From Curvibacter sp. (GTDB lineage: Bacteria; Pseudomonadota; Gammaproteobacteria; Burkholderiales; Burkholderiaceae_C), in contig JADCGR010000022.1 of NCBI GenBank assembly GCA_020248905.1, forward strand, positions 1 through 46,691: a stretch of DNA of 46,691 nt, given 5' to 3'. How positions within the stretch are numbered: the first letter of the stretch is position 1; every line of letters starts with the position of its first letter. Shown in pieces: positions 1 to 8,069 of this stretch. Below the pieces are notes generated by a model. It had not been told where the DNA came from. It saw only the letters and a program-made list of their open reading frames with translations, and made no database searches. The position numbers were made by a program, and so were the translations under genes.

Positions 1-63
1 ACACTCACCATTGCGTACTTTGACCGGCTGGGGGTACCAAGACTGTCCTGACCTCAAACTCTC

Positions 64-140
64 GAACCGCCCGGTGCGGACCCGCATGCCGGGTGGTGTG
101 GCAGGGGTGCCTCCTACAATGGAGGCCCCCTTTGCCGATT
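64..140 (+). mobile_element. 3' end of a group IIC intron (domains V and VI)
   Basis: Bases 66-97 fold into a hairpin with the shape of group II intron domain V: a lower helix of nine pairs (66-74 with 89-97), a two-base bulge on the 3' side (T87 G88), an upper helix of four pairs (75-78 with 83-86) and a tetraloop. The catalytic triad position reads CGC (68-70), as in class C introns, rather than AGC. A second GC-rich hairpin (about 104-129, GCCTCC pairing with GGAGGC) fits domain VI, and the intron probably ends near 138-141. The reverse transcriptase and 5' half would lie to the left of the window. The fold was done by eye; the exact 3' splice site is not fixed. Confidence 0.65.
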
Positions 141-605
141 TTATTCCACGCGCAGGCTACTGCCGCTCACCACCAGGCGCTTGCCGGCCGGGGCCGTGAG
201 CCAGGCGCGGGCGGGCGCCGGGTCCAGTCCGTAGGTGAAGCTCACGCTTTGCGTGCTGGTGCGGCCGCTGCCGTGGCCGCTGGTCTCGGTCAGGGCAAGA
301 AAATTCATGCGCGCCTGCGTTCCGTCGCTGCAGCTCAGCTGGACGGTGCCACCGGTACTGGCGGTGTAGCGCACGGCACCCATGCAGTTGAGCGCGGGCT
401 CGCCGCCGCTGCTGAGTTGCAGGGTGGCGCGGCGGTCAGTGTAGAGCAGGGCTTCACCGGTGAGTACTCTGTCGCCAACCACGGCCAGGGCCGGCACGGG
501 GGTGGCCAGCGAGCGCATGGTGGCCTCGTTCAGCGACGCACAGCCGCCCAGCGCGAGAGCGGCCATCAGCAGCAGGGCGCGGGTGGGCAGCTGTGCATTC
601 TTCAT
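141..605 (-). CDS. Putative outer-membrane lipoprotein of unknown function
   Basis: A 154-residue protein. It starts with a short basic N-terminus, a hydrophobic stretch (LLLMAALALGG) and a lipobox ending at Cys22, so it should be processed by signal peptidase II and anchored by lipid. The rest is rich in Ser, Thr and Gly with many short beta-prone stretches and two further cysteines (about 75 and 96) that could form a disulfide. I do not recognise the family. The start MKNAQ at 605 is preferred to one seven codons upstream because it gives a normal signal peptide. The stop codon lies at the 3' boundary of the group II intron, so the original downstream sequence, including any terminator, may have been displaced by the insertion. 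Confidence 0.7.
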   Translation of the reverse strand: MKNAQLPTRALLLMAALALGGCASLNEATMRSLATPVPALAVVGDRVLTGEALLYTDRRATLQLSSGGEPALNCMGAVRYTASTGGTVQLSCSDGTQARMNFLALTETSGHGSGRTSTQSVSFTYGLDPAPARAWLTAPAGKRLVVSGSSLRVE

Positions 606-677
606 CAGGCGGCCATCATAGAACACCGGTCAGCGGGCGCAAGACCCGCGTGCTCTTGCCTAGAAAAAAGACGACGT

Positions 678-863
678 ATGGACAACGAGACCACCATGCC
701 CGTGCTGCTGACCCGGCCTGCAATACTGGCGCCGAGCCATCAGCCCAGGCCCGCAGGCGTCATCCTCTATACCTTCATTTTTTTGTTGGCCTTGCTGGTG
801 CTTGCTGTGGGGGCTTTGGCTCTACTGAGTGGGCGCGGGATTTGTTCAGATCTACAGGGCTGA
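678..863 (+). CDS. Possible small single-pass membrane protein
   Basis: A 61-residue reading frame with one strongly hydrophobic segment (about residues 28-51, YTFIFLLALLVLAVGALALL) preceded by a Pro-rich, neutral-to-basic N-terminus. It sits alone in the 440-base gap between the divergent lipoprotein gene and the 3' end of the purine permease gene. The upstream sequence is A-rich (AAAAAAGACGACGT) and has no good Shine-Dalgarno. No family is recognised. It may be a chance frame; it is listed because the gap has no other candidate. Confidence 0.3.
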   Translation: MDNETTMPVLLTRPAILAPSHQPRPAGVILYTFIFLLALLVLAVGALALLSGRGICSDLQG

Positions 864-1008
864 CCCTTTCGGCCTGGATCAGACTGTACTCGGGGGCAAC
901 CGGCTGCGTTCGCACTGACGTTTCAAAACGACGGCAGGGATTCGACACGCTTGACCTGCATGGGCGATAGCCTCAGCCGGGGTGGGGTGGTCGCTGCCGC
1001 AGCAAGAG

Positions 1009-1025
1009 TCTCCCGGGTCGGGAGA
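1009..1025 (-). terminator. Hairpin downstream of the purine permease gene
   Basis: TCTCCCG (1009-1015) pairs perfectly with CGGGAGA (1019-1025) around a three-base loop, 21 bases past the permease stop codon. The strand on which it would act has no long U tract after the stem, so it is at best a weak intrinsic terminator. Confidence 0.35.
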
Positions 1026-1045
1026 ACTTGGAATGCAACGGACGC

Positions 1046-2560
1046 TTAGTGAGCGTCTGCGGCCTTTGCCGCTTCCACGGCCTCGCGCGCATCGCCACCG
1101 GCGCCGTTGAAGAACAGGTTGAGCAGCACCGCACTGATAGACGCCAGCAGGATGCCGGACTCGATCAGCGGATGGATGTCGTGGGGCATCCACTGCAGGT
1201 ACCGTGGTGCGATCAGCGGAATCATGCCGATGCCGATCGACACGGCGACGATGAAGAGGTTGTTGCGGTTGCCCTTGTAGTCCACTGACGCCAAGATCCG
1301 GATACCCGTGGCGGCGACCATGCCGAACATGACCAGGCCCGCGCCACCCAGAACGAAGGTGGGCAGCGACTCCACGAGAGCCGCCATTTTCGGCAGCATG
1401 CCCAGCAGCACGAGAAGGACGCCGGCCGCCACGCAGACGTAGCGGCTCTTCACGCCCGTAACACCAACCAGACCGACGTTCTGCGAGAAGCTGGTGTAAG
1501 GGAAGGTGTTGAAGATACCGCCGATCAGTGTGCCGAGACCATCGACCCGAAGTCCGGCTGAGAGCTGCTTCTGGTCGATCTTCTTGCCCGTGATGTCGGA
1601 CAGTGCCAGGAACATGCCGGTGGACTCGATCATGACGACGATCATGACCAGGGTCATTGTCACAATCAGGATCGGGTCGAATACTGGCGTAGCGATCTCA
1701 AACGGCAGCACGAAGTCGACCCAGTTGGCCTTGGACACCTTCTCGAAGCTCATCAGGCCCATGGCTGTTGCGATGACTGCGGCGATCACGATGCCGAGCA
1801 ACACGGAGATGTTGGCGATGAAGCCGCGGGCAAACCTGGCGATCACCAGGATGGACGCCAGCGAGATGGCGGCGATGGCGATGTGCGACAGTTGCGCGTA
1901 CTTCGGGTTGGGAACGGTGCCGACCAAGGCCAGACCCTGGGGAATCGCCGGAACCGTGGTCGGTGCGCTGGCGGTGGCGCCGGGCGCGACTGCGGCGCCG
2001 GCCATGCTCTTGACGGTGGCAAGCCACTGGGCGTGCTCGGGGTTGACGATTTGTGGTGCCGTCGGGCCGGCCGGGACCCCGAAGATCCAGTTGATGCCCA
2101 CGCGCATCAGGCTGATGCCGATGACGGCGATGATTGTGCCGGTGACCACGGGCGGGAAGAAGCGCAACAGGCGACTGACCACGGGTGCCAGGAGGATGGA
2201 TATCACCCCTGCGCCGATGATGGCCCCGAAGATCAGGCCCGCCCCCTCGACACCGGGCTTGGCGTTGGCCATGGCCACCATAGGCGCCACGGCAGCGAAG
2301 GTCACGCCCATCATTACGGGCAGGCGTATGCCGAACCATTGGGTCACGCCGAACGCCTGGATCAGCGTCACCAGGCCACAGCAGAACAAGTCCGCCTGGA
2401 TCAGCATCGTGACCTGCTCGGGGCTGAGCTTGAGCGCGCGTCCTACGATCAGCGGCACGGCCACGGCGCCGGCGTACATCACCAGCACATGTTGAAGTCC
2501 CAGTGCGGTGAGCCTGCCGTTGGGCAGGCGCTCGTCGACGGGATGGACGGCAGTGGTCAT
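1046..2560 (-). CDS. NCS2 family purine (urate/xanthine) permease
   Basis: A 504-residue polytopic membrane protein of the nucleobase:cation symporter-2 family. The early motif GLQHVLVMYAG in the first membrane helix and the signature region FPYTSFSQNVGLV near residue 350 are those of this family, and length and about 12-14 hydrophobic segments fit. It should bring a purine into the cell with protons. Because the neighbouring genes degrade urate, urate or xanthine is the likely substrate; the sequence alone does not separate them. It is the last gene of the minus-strand cluster but is set apart from the M20 gene by 145 bases that hold its own promoter and candidate GntR operator sites. Confidence 0.9.
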   Translation of the reverse strand: MTTAVHPVDERLPNGRLTALGLQHVLVMYAGAVAVPLIVGRALKLSPEQVTMLIQADLFCCGLVTLIQAFGVTQWFGIRLPVMMGVTFAAVAPMVAMANAKPGVEGAGLIFGAIIGAGVISILLAPVVSRLLRFFPPVVTGTIIAVIGISLMRVGINWIFGVPAGPTAPQIVNPEHAQWLATVKSMAGAAVAPGATASAPTTVPAIPQGLALVGTVPNPKYAQLSHIAIAAISLASILVIARFARGFIANISVLLGIVIAAVIATAMGLMSFEKVSKANWVDFVLPFEIATPVFDPILIVTMTLVMIVVMIESTGMFLALSDITGKKIDQKQLSAGLRVDGLGTLIGGIFNTFPYTSFSQNVGLVGVTGVKSRYVCVAAGVLLVLLGMLPKMAALVESLPTFVLGGAGLVMFGMVAATGIRILASVDYKGNRNNLFIVAVSIGIGMIPLIAPRYLQWMPHDIHPLIESGILLASISAVLLNLFFNGAGGDAREAVEAAKAADAH

Positions 2561-2594
2561 GGCAGTCTCCTGGTTGGTATGCAGCTGACAAATT

Positions 2595-2626
2595 GGATAC
2601 TAAACGGTATACAAATCATGTGTACA
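2595..2626. promoter_or_regulatory. Candidate GntR operator before the purine permease gene
   Basis: GGATAC (2595-2600) and GGTATAC (2606-2612, core GTATAC palindrome) are followed by TGTACA (2621-2626), all in an AT-rich stretch 35-66 bases upstream of the permease start. The GTATAC core recurs as TGTATACA at 7427-7434, before the regulator gene. FCD-type GntR proteins commonly bind palindromes with a TNGTATACNA-like core, so this is probably where the regulator of this cluster acts. Inference from shared motif and position. Confidence 0.5.
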
Positions 2627-2705
2627 AAAATCACGATAACGCCTAGGGTTTACCCTTGGGCCGACTGTCGTGTACGCGGGGGCTGGCTTGCGACGGTGTG
2701 CGGAC

Positions 2706-3959
2706 TCAGGCTGTGCTGAGCAGGTCCAGCAGGGTTCGGGCGATTACCTTGGTGGCGCGACGCAGGTCGTCGAGCACGAGGTGCTCATCCGCGCGCTTGG
2801 CGTTGGATTCGCGCACGGTGCGGGGGCCGGCACCGTAGATCACGCCAGGGATGCCGCGTTCCACGTACAGCCGAACGTCGGTGTAGAGCGGCGTGCCCAG
2901 GGCCGCAATGGCTTGTCCGAACACTTCCTGCCCGTGTTTCTGGATGGCCTGCACCAGCGGCGCATTGCCCGGCAGCGGCTTCATGGCGCGGCACAGCAGC
3001 AGGCGCTTGACCTCGACGCGGATGGCCTTGCCACCACGCGGCGGGTTGAAGCTGGCGGCCGCCTGCTCGATGGTGCGGCGCAGGCTGGCTTCGACCTCGG
3101 CCGGATCCTCTTCGGGGATCATGCGGCGGTCGAGTTTGAGCACCACCTTGCCCGGGATCACGTTGGTGTTGGTACCACCCTGGATCAGGCCCACGTTGAG
3201 GTAGGGGTGAGTGATACCCTCGACGCTGGAGCGGACCTTGAGGTAGTCGGCGTTGAGCTGGTAGAGCGCATTGAGGATGTGCGTGGCGCCCTGCAGGGCG
3301 TCGGTACCGCTGTCGGGGATGGCCGCGTGAGACATGTCGCCATGCACGGTCACCTCCAGCTGCAGGCAGCCGTTGTGCGCGACGACCACCTGGTAGCTGA
3401 AGCCCGCTGCGATCATCAGGTCTGGCTTGGTCAGGCCCTGGTCGAGCAGCCAGCCCGGACCGACCTCGCCGCCAAATTCCTCGTCGTAGGTGACGTGCAG
3501 CTCCACACCGCCCTTGAGCGGCGCGCCCAGTGCTTCAAGCGCCCGGATCGCGTAAGTGAAGCTTGCGATATCACACTTGCTTACCGCAGCCGCGCGCCCG
3601 TAGATCCTGCCGTCCTTGATCTCGCCGCCGTAAGGGTCGTGCGTCCAGCCCTCACCGGGCGGTACCACGTCGCCATGCGCATTGAGTGCAACCGTCTTGC
3701 CGCCTTCGGCATAGCGTCGACGCAGGATGAGGTTGGTGATGGTCTGCAGGCCGGCGGCCTTGACGGCGCCCTCGGGTACGGCGTGTTTCTCCGCCTTCAG
3801 ACCCATGCCGGCAAGCAGCTCGGCCGTGCGCTCGGCATGGGGCGCGTTGTTTCCCGGCGGCGTGTCAGTGGGCACGCGGATGAGTTCCTGCAGGAACTTC
3901 ACTTCCTCGTCAAAGTGGGCGTCGATCCAGGCGTCAAGCTGTTGATACGGTGTGGTCAT
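2706..3959 (-). CDS. M20 family metallo-amidohydrolase (ArgE/DapE-like)
   Basis: A 417-residue soluble enzyme of the M20 peptidase/amidohydrolase family. Visible motifs are HGDVVP (His95, Asp97), YDEEFGGE (general base and metal ligand Glu160/Glu161), GDMSHAA in the lid domain and a C-terminal DEH. The position that normally holds the metal-bridging Asp (GRGxxDMK) reads GRAAAVSK here, with Val126 in place of Asp. It follows the UraD-AllC gene by 8 bases in the same direction, so it is probably co-transcribed and may act late in ureide breakdown, on an amide or carbamoyl product. The substrate cannot be read from the sequence. Confidence 0.85.
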   Translation of the reverse strand: MTTPYQQLDAWIDAHFDEEVKFLQELIRVPTDTPPGNNAPHAERTAELLAGMGLKAEKHAVPEGAVKAAGLQTITNLILRRRYAEGGKTVALNAHGDVVPPGEGWTHDPYGGEIKDGRIYGRAAAVSKCDIASFTYAIRALEALGAPLKGGVELHVTYDEEFGGEVGPGWLLDQGLTKPDLMIAAGFSYQVVVAHNGCLQLEVTVHGDMSHAAIPDSGTDALQGATHILNALYQLNADYLKVRSSVEGITHPYLNVGLIQGGTNTNVIPGKVVLKLDRRMIPEEDPAEVEASLRRTIEQAAASFNPPRGGKAIRVEVKRLLLCRAMKPLPGNAPLVQAIQKHGQEVFGQAIAALGTPLYTDVRLYVERGIPGVIYGAGPRTVRESNAKRADEHLVLDDLRRATKVIARTLLDLLSTA

Positions 3960-3967
3960 GGTGAACT

Positions 3968-5743
3968 TCAGAGGGATTCAGTCGCAAGCTGCAGCAGCAG
4001 GTGGTCAAAGGCCTTGACGGCCAGGTCCATGTCGTCGGCGGTGCTCGACTCCAAGGGGTTGTGGCTGATACCGCTGTTCTCACCGCGTACGAAGAGCATG
4101 GCCTGCGGCAGGATCTCGTGCAGTTTCATGGCGTCATGGCCGGCCCCACTGGGCATGCGGTACAGCGGCACGCCCAGGGCCGTGCAAGCGCGCTCCCAGC
4201 GGGCCTGCCAGGCGGCGGTGCTGGGCGCAGCGGCGGCACGCATGGTCTCTTCCAGAGTGTGGCGCACGCCGCGGCGGGTGCAGATCTCCTGCAGCCGGTC
4301 CAGCACGTCGCGTGCGAGTGCATCGCGCTGCGCGTTGGTGGGCGCGCGCAGGTCGAGGCTGAAGCGGCAGGCGCCGGGCACCACGTTGATAGAGCCGTTG
4401 GGCACCTGCAGCATGCCTACCGTCGCCACCGAATCACCATCCTGCGCAGCGCGCTCTTCGGCATAAAGGATGAGCTCGGCAACGGCCGCAGCCGCGTCGC
4501 GGCGGCGGTCCATGGGCGTGGTGCCCGCGTGGCTGGCCATGCCCAGCACCTCGCCCACATAGCGCACGCTGCCGTTAATGCTGGTGACGATGCCCAGCGG
4601 CAAATTGAGTTCGTTGAGCACCGGGCCCTGCTCGATGTGCACCTCCACGAAGCCCAGGTAGTGCGCCGGGTCGCGCTGCAGGCCGGGAATTTCCTCGACG
4701 CGCAGGCCAGCCTGCTGCATGGCGGTGCGCATCGTGACGCCTTCGGCATCTTTCTGGTCCAGCCAGTCCGGCTTGAAGTGACCGGTGAGGGCGCTGGAAG
4801 CGAGGAAGGTGGCCTTGTAGCGCTGGCCTTCCTCTTCGGCAAAAGCAATCACCTCGATACCGACAGGCAGGCGCCGGCCGTCGGCATGGAGCTTCTGCAC
4901 GCAGGCCATGGGTACGAAGATACCCAGGCGTCCGTCGTACCTACCGCCATTGCGCACCGTGTCGTAGTGGCTGCCCGTCATCAAGTAGCGCGCGCCGGGT
5001 ATCGCGGGATGGTAGCGGCCCACCACATTGCCCACGGCGTCGATGGCCACCTCGTCAAACCCGCAGGCACGCATGCCATCGCTGATCTCGCGCGCGCAGG
5101 CGCGGTGCGCATCGGTCAGGTAGGTGACGGTGAGCTGGCCGTTTTCGGCGTAGCCCGGCTCGCTGTGCTGCGCCAGCGCTTCCTGCCAGTCCCAGACGCG
5201 CTGGCCGTCCAGCGGCTCGAAGCCGAACTTGTCGTTGAGGCGGATCTCGGCGATGCGGTGGATGTTGCGCAGGCACTCCTGCAGCTCGAAGTCCGGGTGG
5301 CCGTGCAGCCGGCGCTCGAAGGCTGCGATGATCTTCGCCTTGTGCAGACCCGTACCGCGCGGGCCGCGTACGGCCAGAATGAACGGCCAGCCGAACTTGG
5401 CGTTGTAGTCAGCGTTGAGCTGCTGGATGCGGGCGAACTCCTGGGGCGTGCACTGGGTGAGCCCGGCCTTGGTCTGCTCGTTGGTCGACTCGGCCGTGAG
5501 GGTTTTGCTCACCATGGCCTTGCCGGCCAGCTCGGGGTGAGCGCGGATCAGGCCGATCTGCGCCTCGCGTCCGGCCGCGTCGAGCACGCGGGTCATGGTG
5601 TGCTTGAGCTGTGCCAGCGAGGCGAAGGGGCGCTGGGCGAGCGCGCGCTCGGCGATCCAGGACGAGTGCTCGTACAGGCCGTCGAGCATCTGCAGGGCCT
5701 CGGAGGGCGAAGCGGCGTTGAGTTGGTCCAGCGTGATGGGCAT
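3968..5743 (-). CDS. uraD/allC: OHCU decarboxylase-allantoate amidohydrolase fusion
   Basis: A 591-residue fusion of two urate-pathway enzymes. Residues 1 to about 165 are OHCU decarboxylase (UraD), with the active-site HPEL (His69) and the conserved GWPFI stretch; this part turns OHCU into S-allantoin. Residues about 180-591 are an M20-type allantoate amidohydrolase (AllC) with GSHYDT (His259, Asp261), DGRLG (Asp270), AEEEG and EVHIEQGP, which hydrolyses allantoate toward ureidoglycolate, CO2 and ammonia. The enzyme between the two steps, allantoinase, is encoded immediately upstream (PuuE, 21 bases away). The frame is open across the junction with no sign of a frameshift, so the fusion is genuine. 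Confidence 0.93.
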   Translation of the reverse strand: MPITLDQLNAASPSEALQMLDGLYEHSSWIAERALAQRPFASLAQLKHTMTRVLDAAGREAQIGLIRAHPELAGKAMVSKTLTAESTNEQTKAGLTQCTPQEFARIQQLNADYNAKFGWPFILAVRGPRGTGLHKAKIIAAFERRLHGHPDFELQECLRNIHRIAEIRLNDKFGFEPLDGQRVWDWQEALAQHSEPGYAENGQLTVTYLTDAHRACAREISDGMRACGFDEVAIDAVGNVVGRYHPAIPGARYLMTGSHYDTVRNGGRYDGRLGIFVPMACVQKLHADGRRLPVGIEVIAFAEEEGQRYKATFLASSALTGHFKPDWLDQKDAEGVTMRTAMQQAGLRVEEIPGLQRDPAHYLGFVEVHIEQGPVLNELNLPLGIVTSINGSVRYVGEVLGMASHAGTTPMDRRRDAAAAVAELILYAEERAAQDGDSVATVGMLQVPNGSINVVPGACRFSLDLRAPTNAQRDALARDVLDRLQEICTRRGVRHTLEETMRAAAAPSTAAWQARWERACTALGVPLYRMPSGAGHDAMKLHEILPQAMLFVRGENSGISHNPLESSTADDMDLAVKAFDHLLLQLATESL

Positions 5744-5764
5744 GAGGGCTTCTTTCAGGGCGAT

Positions 5765-6715
5765 TCAGGCCACCGGGCACGGATGGGCGGCTTGCCAGTG
5801 CCGCGCTATGTCCACGCGCCGCGCGACCCAGACGCCGGGGTGGCCCAGGATGTAATCCAGGAAGCGGTGCAGTGCCGTGATGCGGCCCGGGCGGCCCAGC
5901 AGCCGGCAGTGCATGCCGACGCTCAACATCTTGGGACGGTCCAGGCCAGCCGGGTCGCCTTCGGCATAGAGCACGTCGAAGCTATCCTTCATGTACTGGT
6001 AGAAGGGGTCGGCGTGCGAGTAACCCTGGGGCAGGGAAAAGCGCATATCGTTGACGTCCAGCGTGTAGGGCACGATGAGCTGGTGCGTGTCGCTGCCGTC
6101 ACTCCTGCGCACCTTCATCCAGAAGGGCAGGTCGTCGCCGTAGTAATCGCTGTCGTACGCAAAGCCGCCATGGTCCGCCACCAGACGACGGGTGTTGGGA
6201 CTGTCGCGCCCCGTGTACCAGCCCAGGGGCCGCTCCCCCGTCAGCCTCGTGATGATCTCCATGGCCTCGGCCATGTGGGCGCGCTCGATGGCTTCGTCCA
6301 GATTCTGGTAGTGGATCCACTTGAGGCCGTGGCAGGCGATCTCGTGGCCCAGCTCGGTGAAGGCGGCGCACACATCGGGGTGGCGCTGCAGGGCGGTGGC
6401 CACAGCGAAGACGGTCAGCGGCAGGCCACGCTGCTCGAACTCCCGCAGCAGGCGCCAGACACCCTGGCGAGAGCCGTACTCGTAGATGCCCTCCATGCTG
6501 ATGTGCCGTGCGGGGAAGGCTGCGGGGTTGAACATCTCGGAGAGAAAGGTCTCAGAGGCTGCGTCGCCGTGCAGCACGCAGTTCTCACCGCCCTCTTCGT
6601 AGTTCAGCACGAACTGCACGGCGATGCGCGCGCCGCCGGGCCAGCGCGCGTGGGGTGGATTGCGGCCGTAGCCGACAAGATCGCGCGGGTAGGGGGCGGT
6701 GCTGTCGTAGATCAT
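5765..6715 (-). CDS. puuE: Allantoinase PuuE (polysaccharide-deacetylase fold)
   Basis: A 316-residue protein with the hallmarks of the metal-independent allantoinase PuuE: N-terminal YGRNPP and RIAVQFVLNYEEGGEN, then GSRQGVWRLL and a NodB-like barrel with GHEIACHGLKW in the middle and GRPGRI near the C-terminus. It opens the ring of allantoin to allantoate, which the AllC half of the next gene then uses. The start at 6715 is 15 bases downstream of the regulator stop codon, so the GntR gene, puuE, uraD/allC and the M20 gene form one minus-strand transcription unit. Confidence 0.92.
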   Translation of the reverse strand: MIYDSTAPYPRDLVGYGRNPPHARWPGGARIAVQFVLNYEEGGENCVLHGDAASETFLSEMFNPAAFPARHISMEGIYEYGSRQGVWRLLREFEQRGLPLTVFAVATALQRHPDVCAAFTELGHEIACHGLKWIHYQNLDEAIERAHMAEAMEIITRLTGERPLGWYTGRDSPNTRRLVADHGGFAYDSDYYGDDLPFWMKVRRSDGSDTHQLIVPYTLDVNDMRFSLPQGYSHADPFYQYMKDSFDVLYAEGDPAGLDRPKMLSVGMHCRLLGRPGRITALHRFLDYILGHPGVWVARRVDIARHWQAAHPCPVA

Positions 6716-6730
6716 GAGGTGATGGCGCGC

Positions 6731-7396
6731 TCAGGCCAGTGCCAGTGCGATGTCGCTGGTGGGTGGCTGACGGTCGAAGGTGAGGTTGGCCATCACGTGC
6801 TGAAGGTGTTCGTCCATCAGGCGCACGGCCAGGGCTTCATCCTTGGCGGCCACGGCCTTGACCAGCTCCACGTGCTCCTCGTTGGAATGCTCGGCCGCGC
6901 TCTTGGACTGGTAGACCAGGGTGATGAGGGCGCAGCGCGAGATGAGTTCTTCCAGCAGCTCGGCCAGCACCTGGTTACCTGTGAGCTCGGCCATGCGCAC
7001 ATGGAAGTCGCCCAGCAGTTCGTTGCGGCCAGGCACGTCGTTGTTGGCCACGGCCTTTTTTTCCTCGGCCACATGCGCGCGCAAGGCCTTGATCTTGGCG
7101 GGCGTGGCCTGGCGCACCAGGGTGCGCACCATCTCCAGCTCCAGCATGCGCCGCACCTCAAAGACCTGCCGCGCCTCGTCCACCGAAGGCGTGGCGACGA
7201 AGGCGCCGCGCGCTGGCTCCAGGCGGATCAGGCGGTTCTGCGCCAGTTGGAAGAGGGCCTGGCGCACCAGCGTGCGCGAGACACCGAAGTGATCGGCCAG
7301 CTTCTGCTCGGCCAGCTTTGTGCCCGGATGAAGCCGGTGCTCGACGATCGCGCGCGTGAGCGACTCGACAATCTGGCGGGTGCTGGAGGATTCCAT
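6731..7396 (-). CDS. GntR family (FCD subgroup) regulator of urate catabolism
   Basis: A 221-residue regulator. Residues about 8-70 form the GntR winged helix (PGTKLAEQKL, FGVSRTLVRQAL, then the wing LEPARGAFVA) and residues about 80-210 the helical FCD ligand-binding domain. The start MESSS at 7396 is used because upstream codons in the frame encode no domain and run into the divergent gene. It heads the minus-strand catabolic operon and is divergent from uraH-puuD; a TGTATACA palindrome lies 31 bases upstream and a related site precedes the permease gene. It probably represses both directions until a pathway intermediate binds. The effector is unknown. Confidence 0.88.
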   Translation of the reverse strand: MESSSTRQIVESLTRAIVEHRLHPGTKLAEQKLADHFGVSRTLVRQALFQLAQNRLIRLEPARGAFVATPSVDEARQVFEVRRMLELEMVRTLVRQATPAKIKALRAHVAEEKKAVANNDVPGRNELLGDFHVRMAELTGNQVLAELLEELISRCALITLVYQSKSAAEHSNEEHVELVKAVAAKDEALAVRLMDEHLQHVMANLTFDRQPPTSDIALALA

Positions 7397-7426
7397 GCAA
7401 AGAATGATAGCCGGATTTGAAAAAAC

Positions 7427-7434
7427 TGTATACA
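7427..7434. promoter_or_regulatory. GntR operator palindrome TGTATACA
   Basis: A perfect 8-base palindrome flanked by an A run on the left and CTTTT on the right, in the 135-base gap between the GntR gene and uraH. Its core is shared with the candidate site at 2606-2613. Its position suits autoregulation and control of the divergent uraH-puuD unit. Confidence 0.5.
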
Positions 7435-7531
7435 CTTTTGGTGGACCGTGACGGTCGCCGTCAGGTCCACGCCTCGGCAATTCCGCGTGCAGGCCCGGGC
7501 CTGCACCTGTTATCAATGGAGAAGGCAGACC

Positions 7532-7885
7532 ATGGGACTCAGCACCCACGTACTCGACACCATGCATGGCTGCCCTGCCGCCGGCATGCAGGTGGCTCTC
7601 TACACCCTCACCGGTGGCCAGCCCGCCCTGGTGCGGCGCTTCACGCTCGACGGCAACGGCCGCAATCCCGAAGGCCTGCTCTACGATCACAGCAGCCTCA
7701 AGGCCGGCAGCTACCGCCTGAGCTTCGACGTGAAAGACTATTTCCGCTCGAAAGGCGTGACCTTGCCCGAGCCAGCCTTCCTGGACCAGGTGAACCTGGA
7801 CTTCGGCGTCGCGCGGCCCGAGGAGCACTACCACGTGCCCCTGCTGGTCAGCCCCTGGAGCTACTCCACCTACCGGGGGAGCTGA
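7532..7885 (+). CDS. uraH: 5-hydroxyisourate hydrolase
   Basis: A 117-residue transthyretin-related protein. It starts LSTHVLDTMHG and ends in the YRGS tetrapeptide that distinguishes HIU hydrolases from true transthyretins; the expected His and Arg residues of the active site are visible (STHVLD, PALVRRF). It converts the PuuD product 5-hydroxyisourate into OHCU. The ATG at 7532 is chosen because it has a strong ribosome site (GGAGAAGG at 7518-7525) and gives the normal family length. It is the first gene of the plus-strand arm and is followed by puuD after 184 bases. Confidence 0.93.
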   Translation: MGLSTHVLDTMHGCPAAGMQVALYTLTGGQPALVRRFTLDGNGRNPEGLLYDHSSLKAGSYRLSFDVKDYFRSKGVTLPEPAFLDQVNLDFGVARPEEHYHVPLLVSPWSYSTYRGS

Positions 7886-7970
7886 GCCAGCCTCGAACCG
7901 ATCCGATTCCATCCCGGTCGCAGCGGCGCGGACGGTGTCTGTCCCAGGCATCGTCAGGGCGCGACCCCAG

Positions 7971-8000
7971 AGGCTCACAGCGCCCCGCAGTGGTGAGCCT
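7971..8000 (+). promoter_or_regulatory. Stem-loop in the uraH-puuD gap
   Basis: AGGCTCAC (7971-7978) pairs perfectly with GTGAGCCT (7993-8000) around a 14-base loop, 70 bases before the puuD start. No U run follows, so it is not a standard terminator; it could tune read-through or mRNA stability between two genes of one pathway. Function is inferred only. Confidence 0.3.
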
Positions 8001-8069
8001 GATTCTTGCACGGGTCCGCGTATTTCAAGCCTTGCCCTGACCACGCCTTGCCCTAACTATCGAGTCACC

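Noticed and set aside
2670-4466. A 598-codon open frame on the plus strand across the M20 gene
   Set aside because: It is the complement of a gene with clear M20 motifs; its protein is Val/His/Gly-rich with no domain, as expected for an antisense frame in high-GC DNA.
4001-7420. A 1139-codon plus-strand frame over uraD/allC, puuE and the GntR gene
   Set aside because: It runs antisense through three recognised genes and has no domain of its own; long antisense frames arise from codon bias here.
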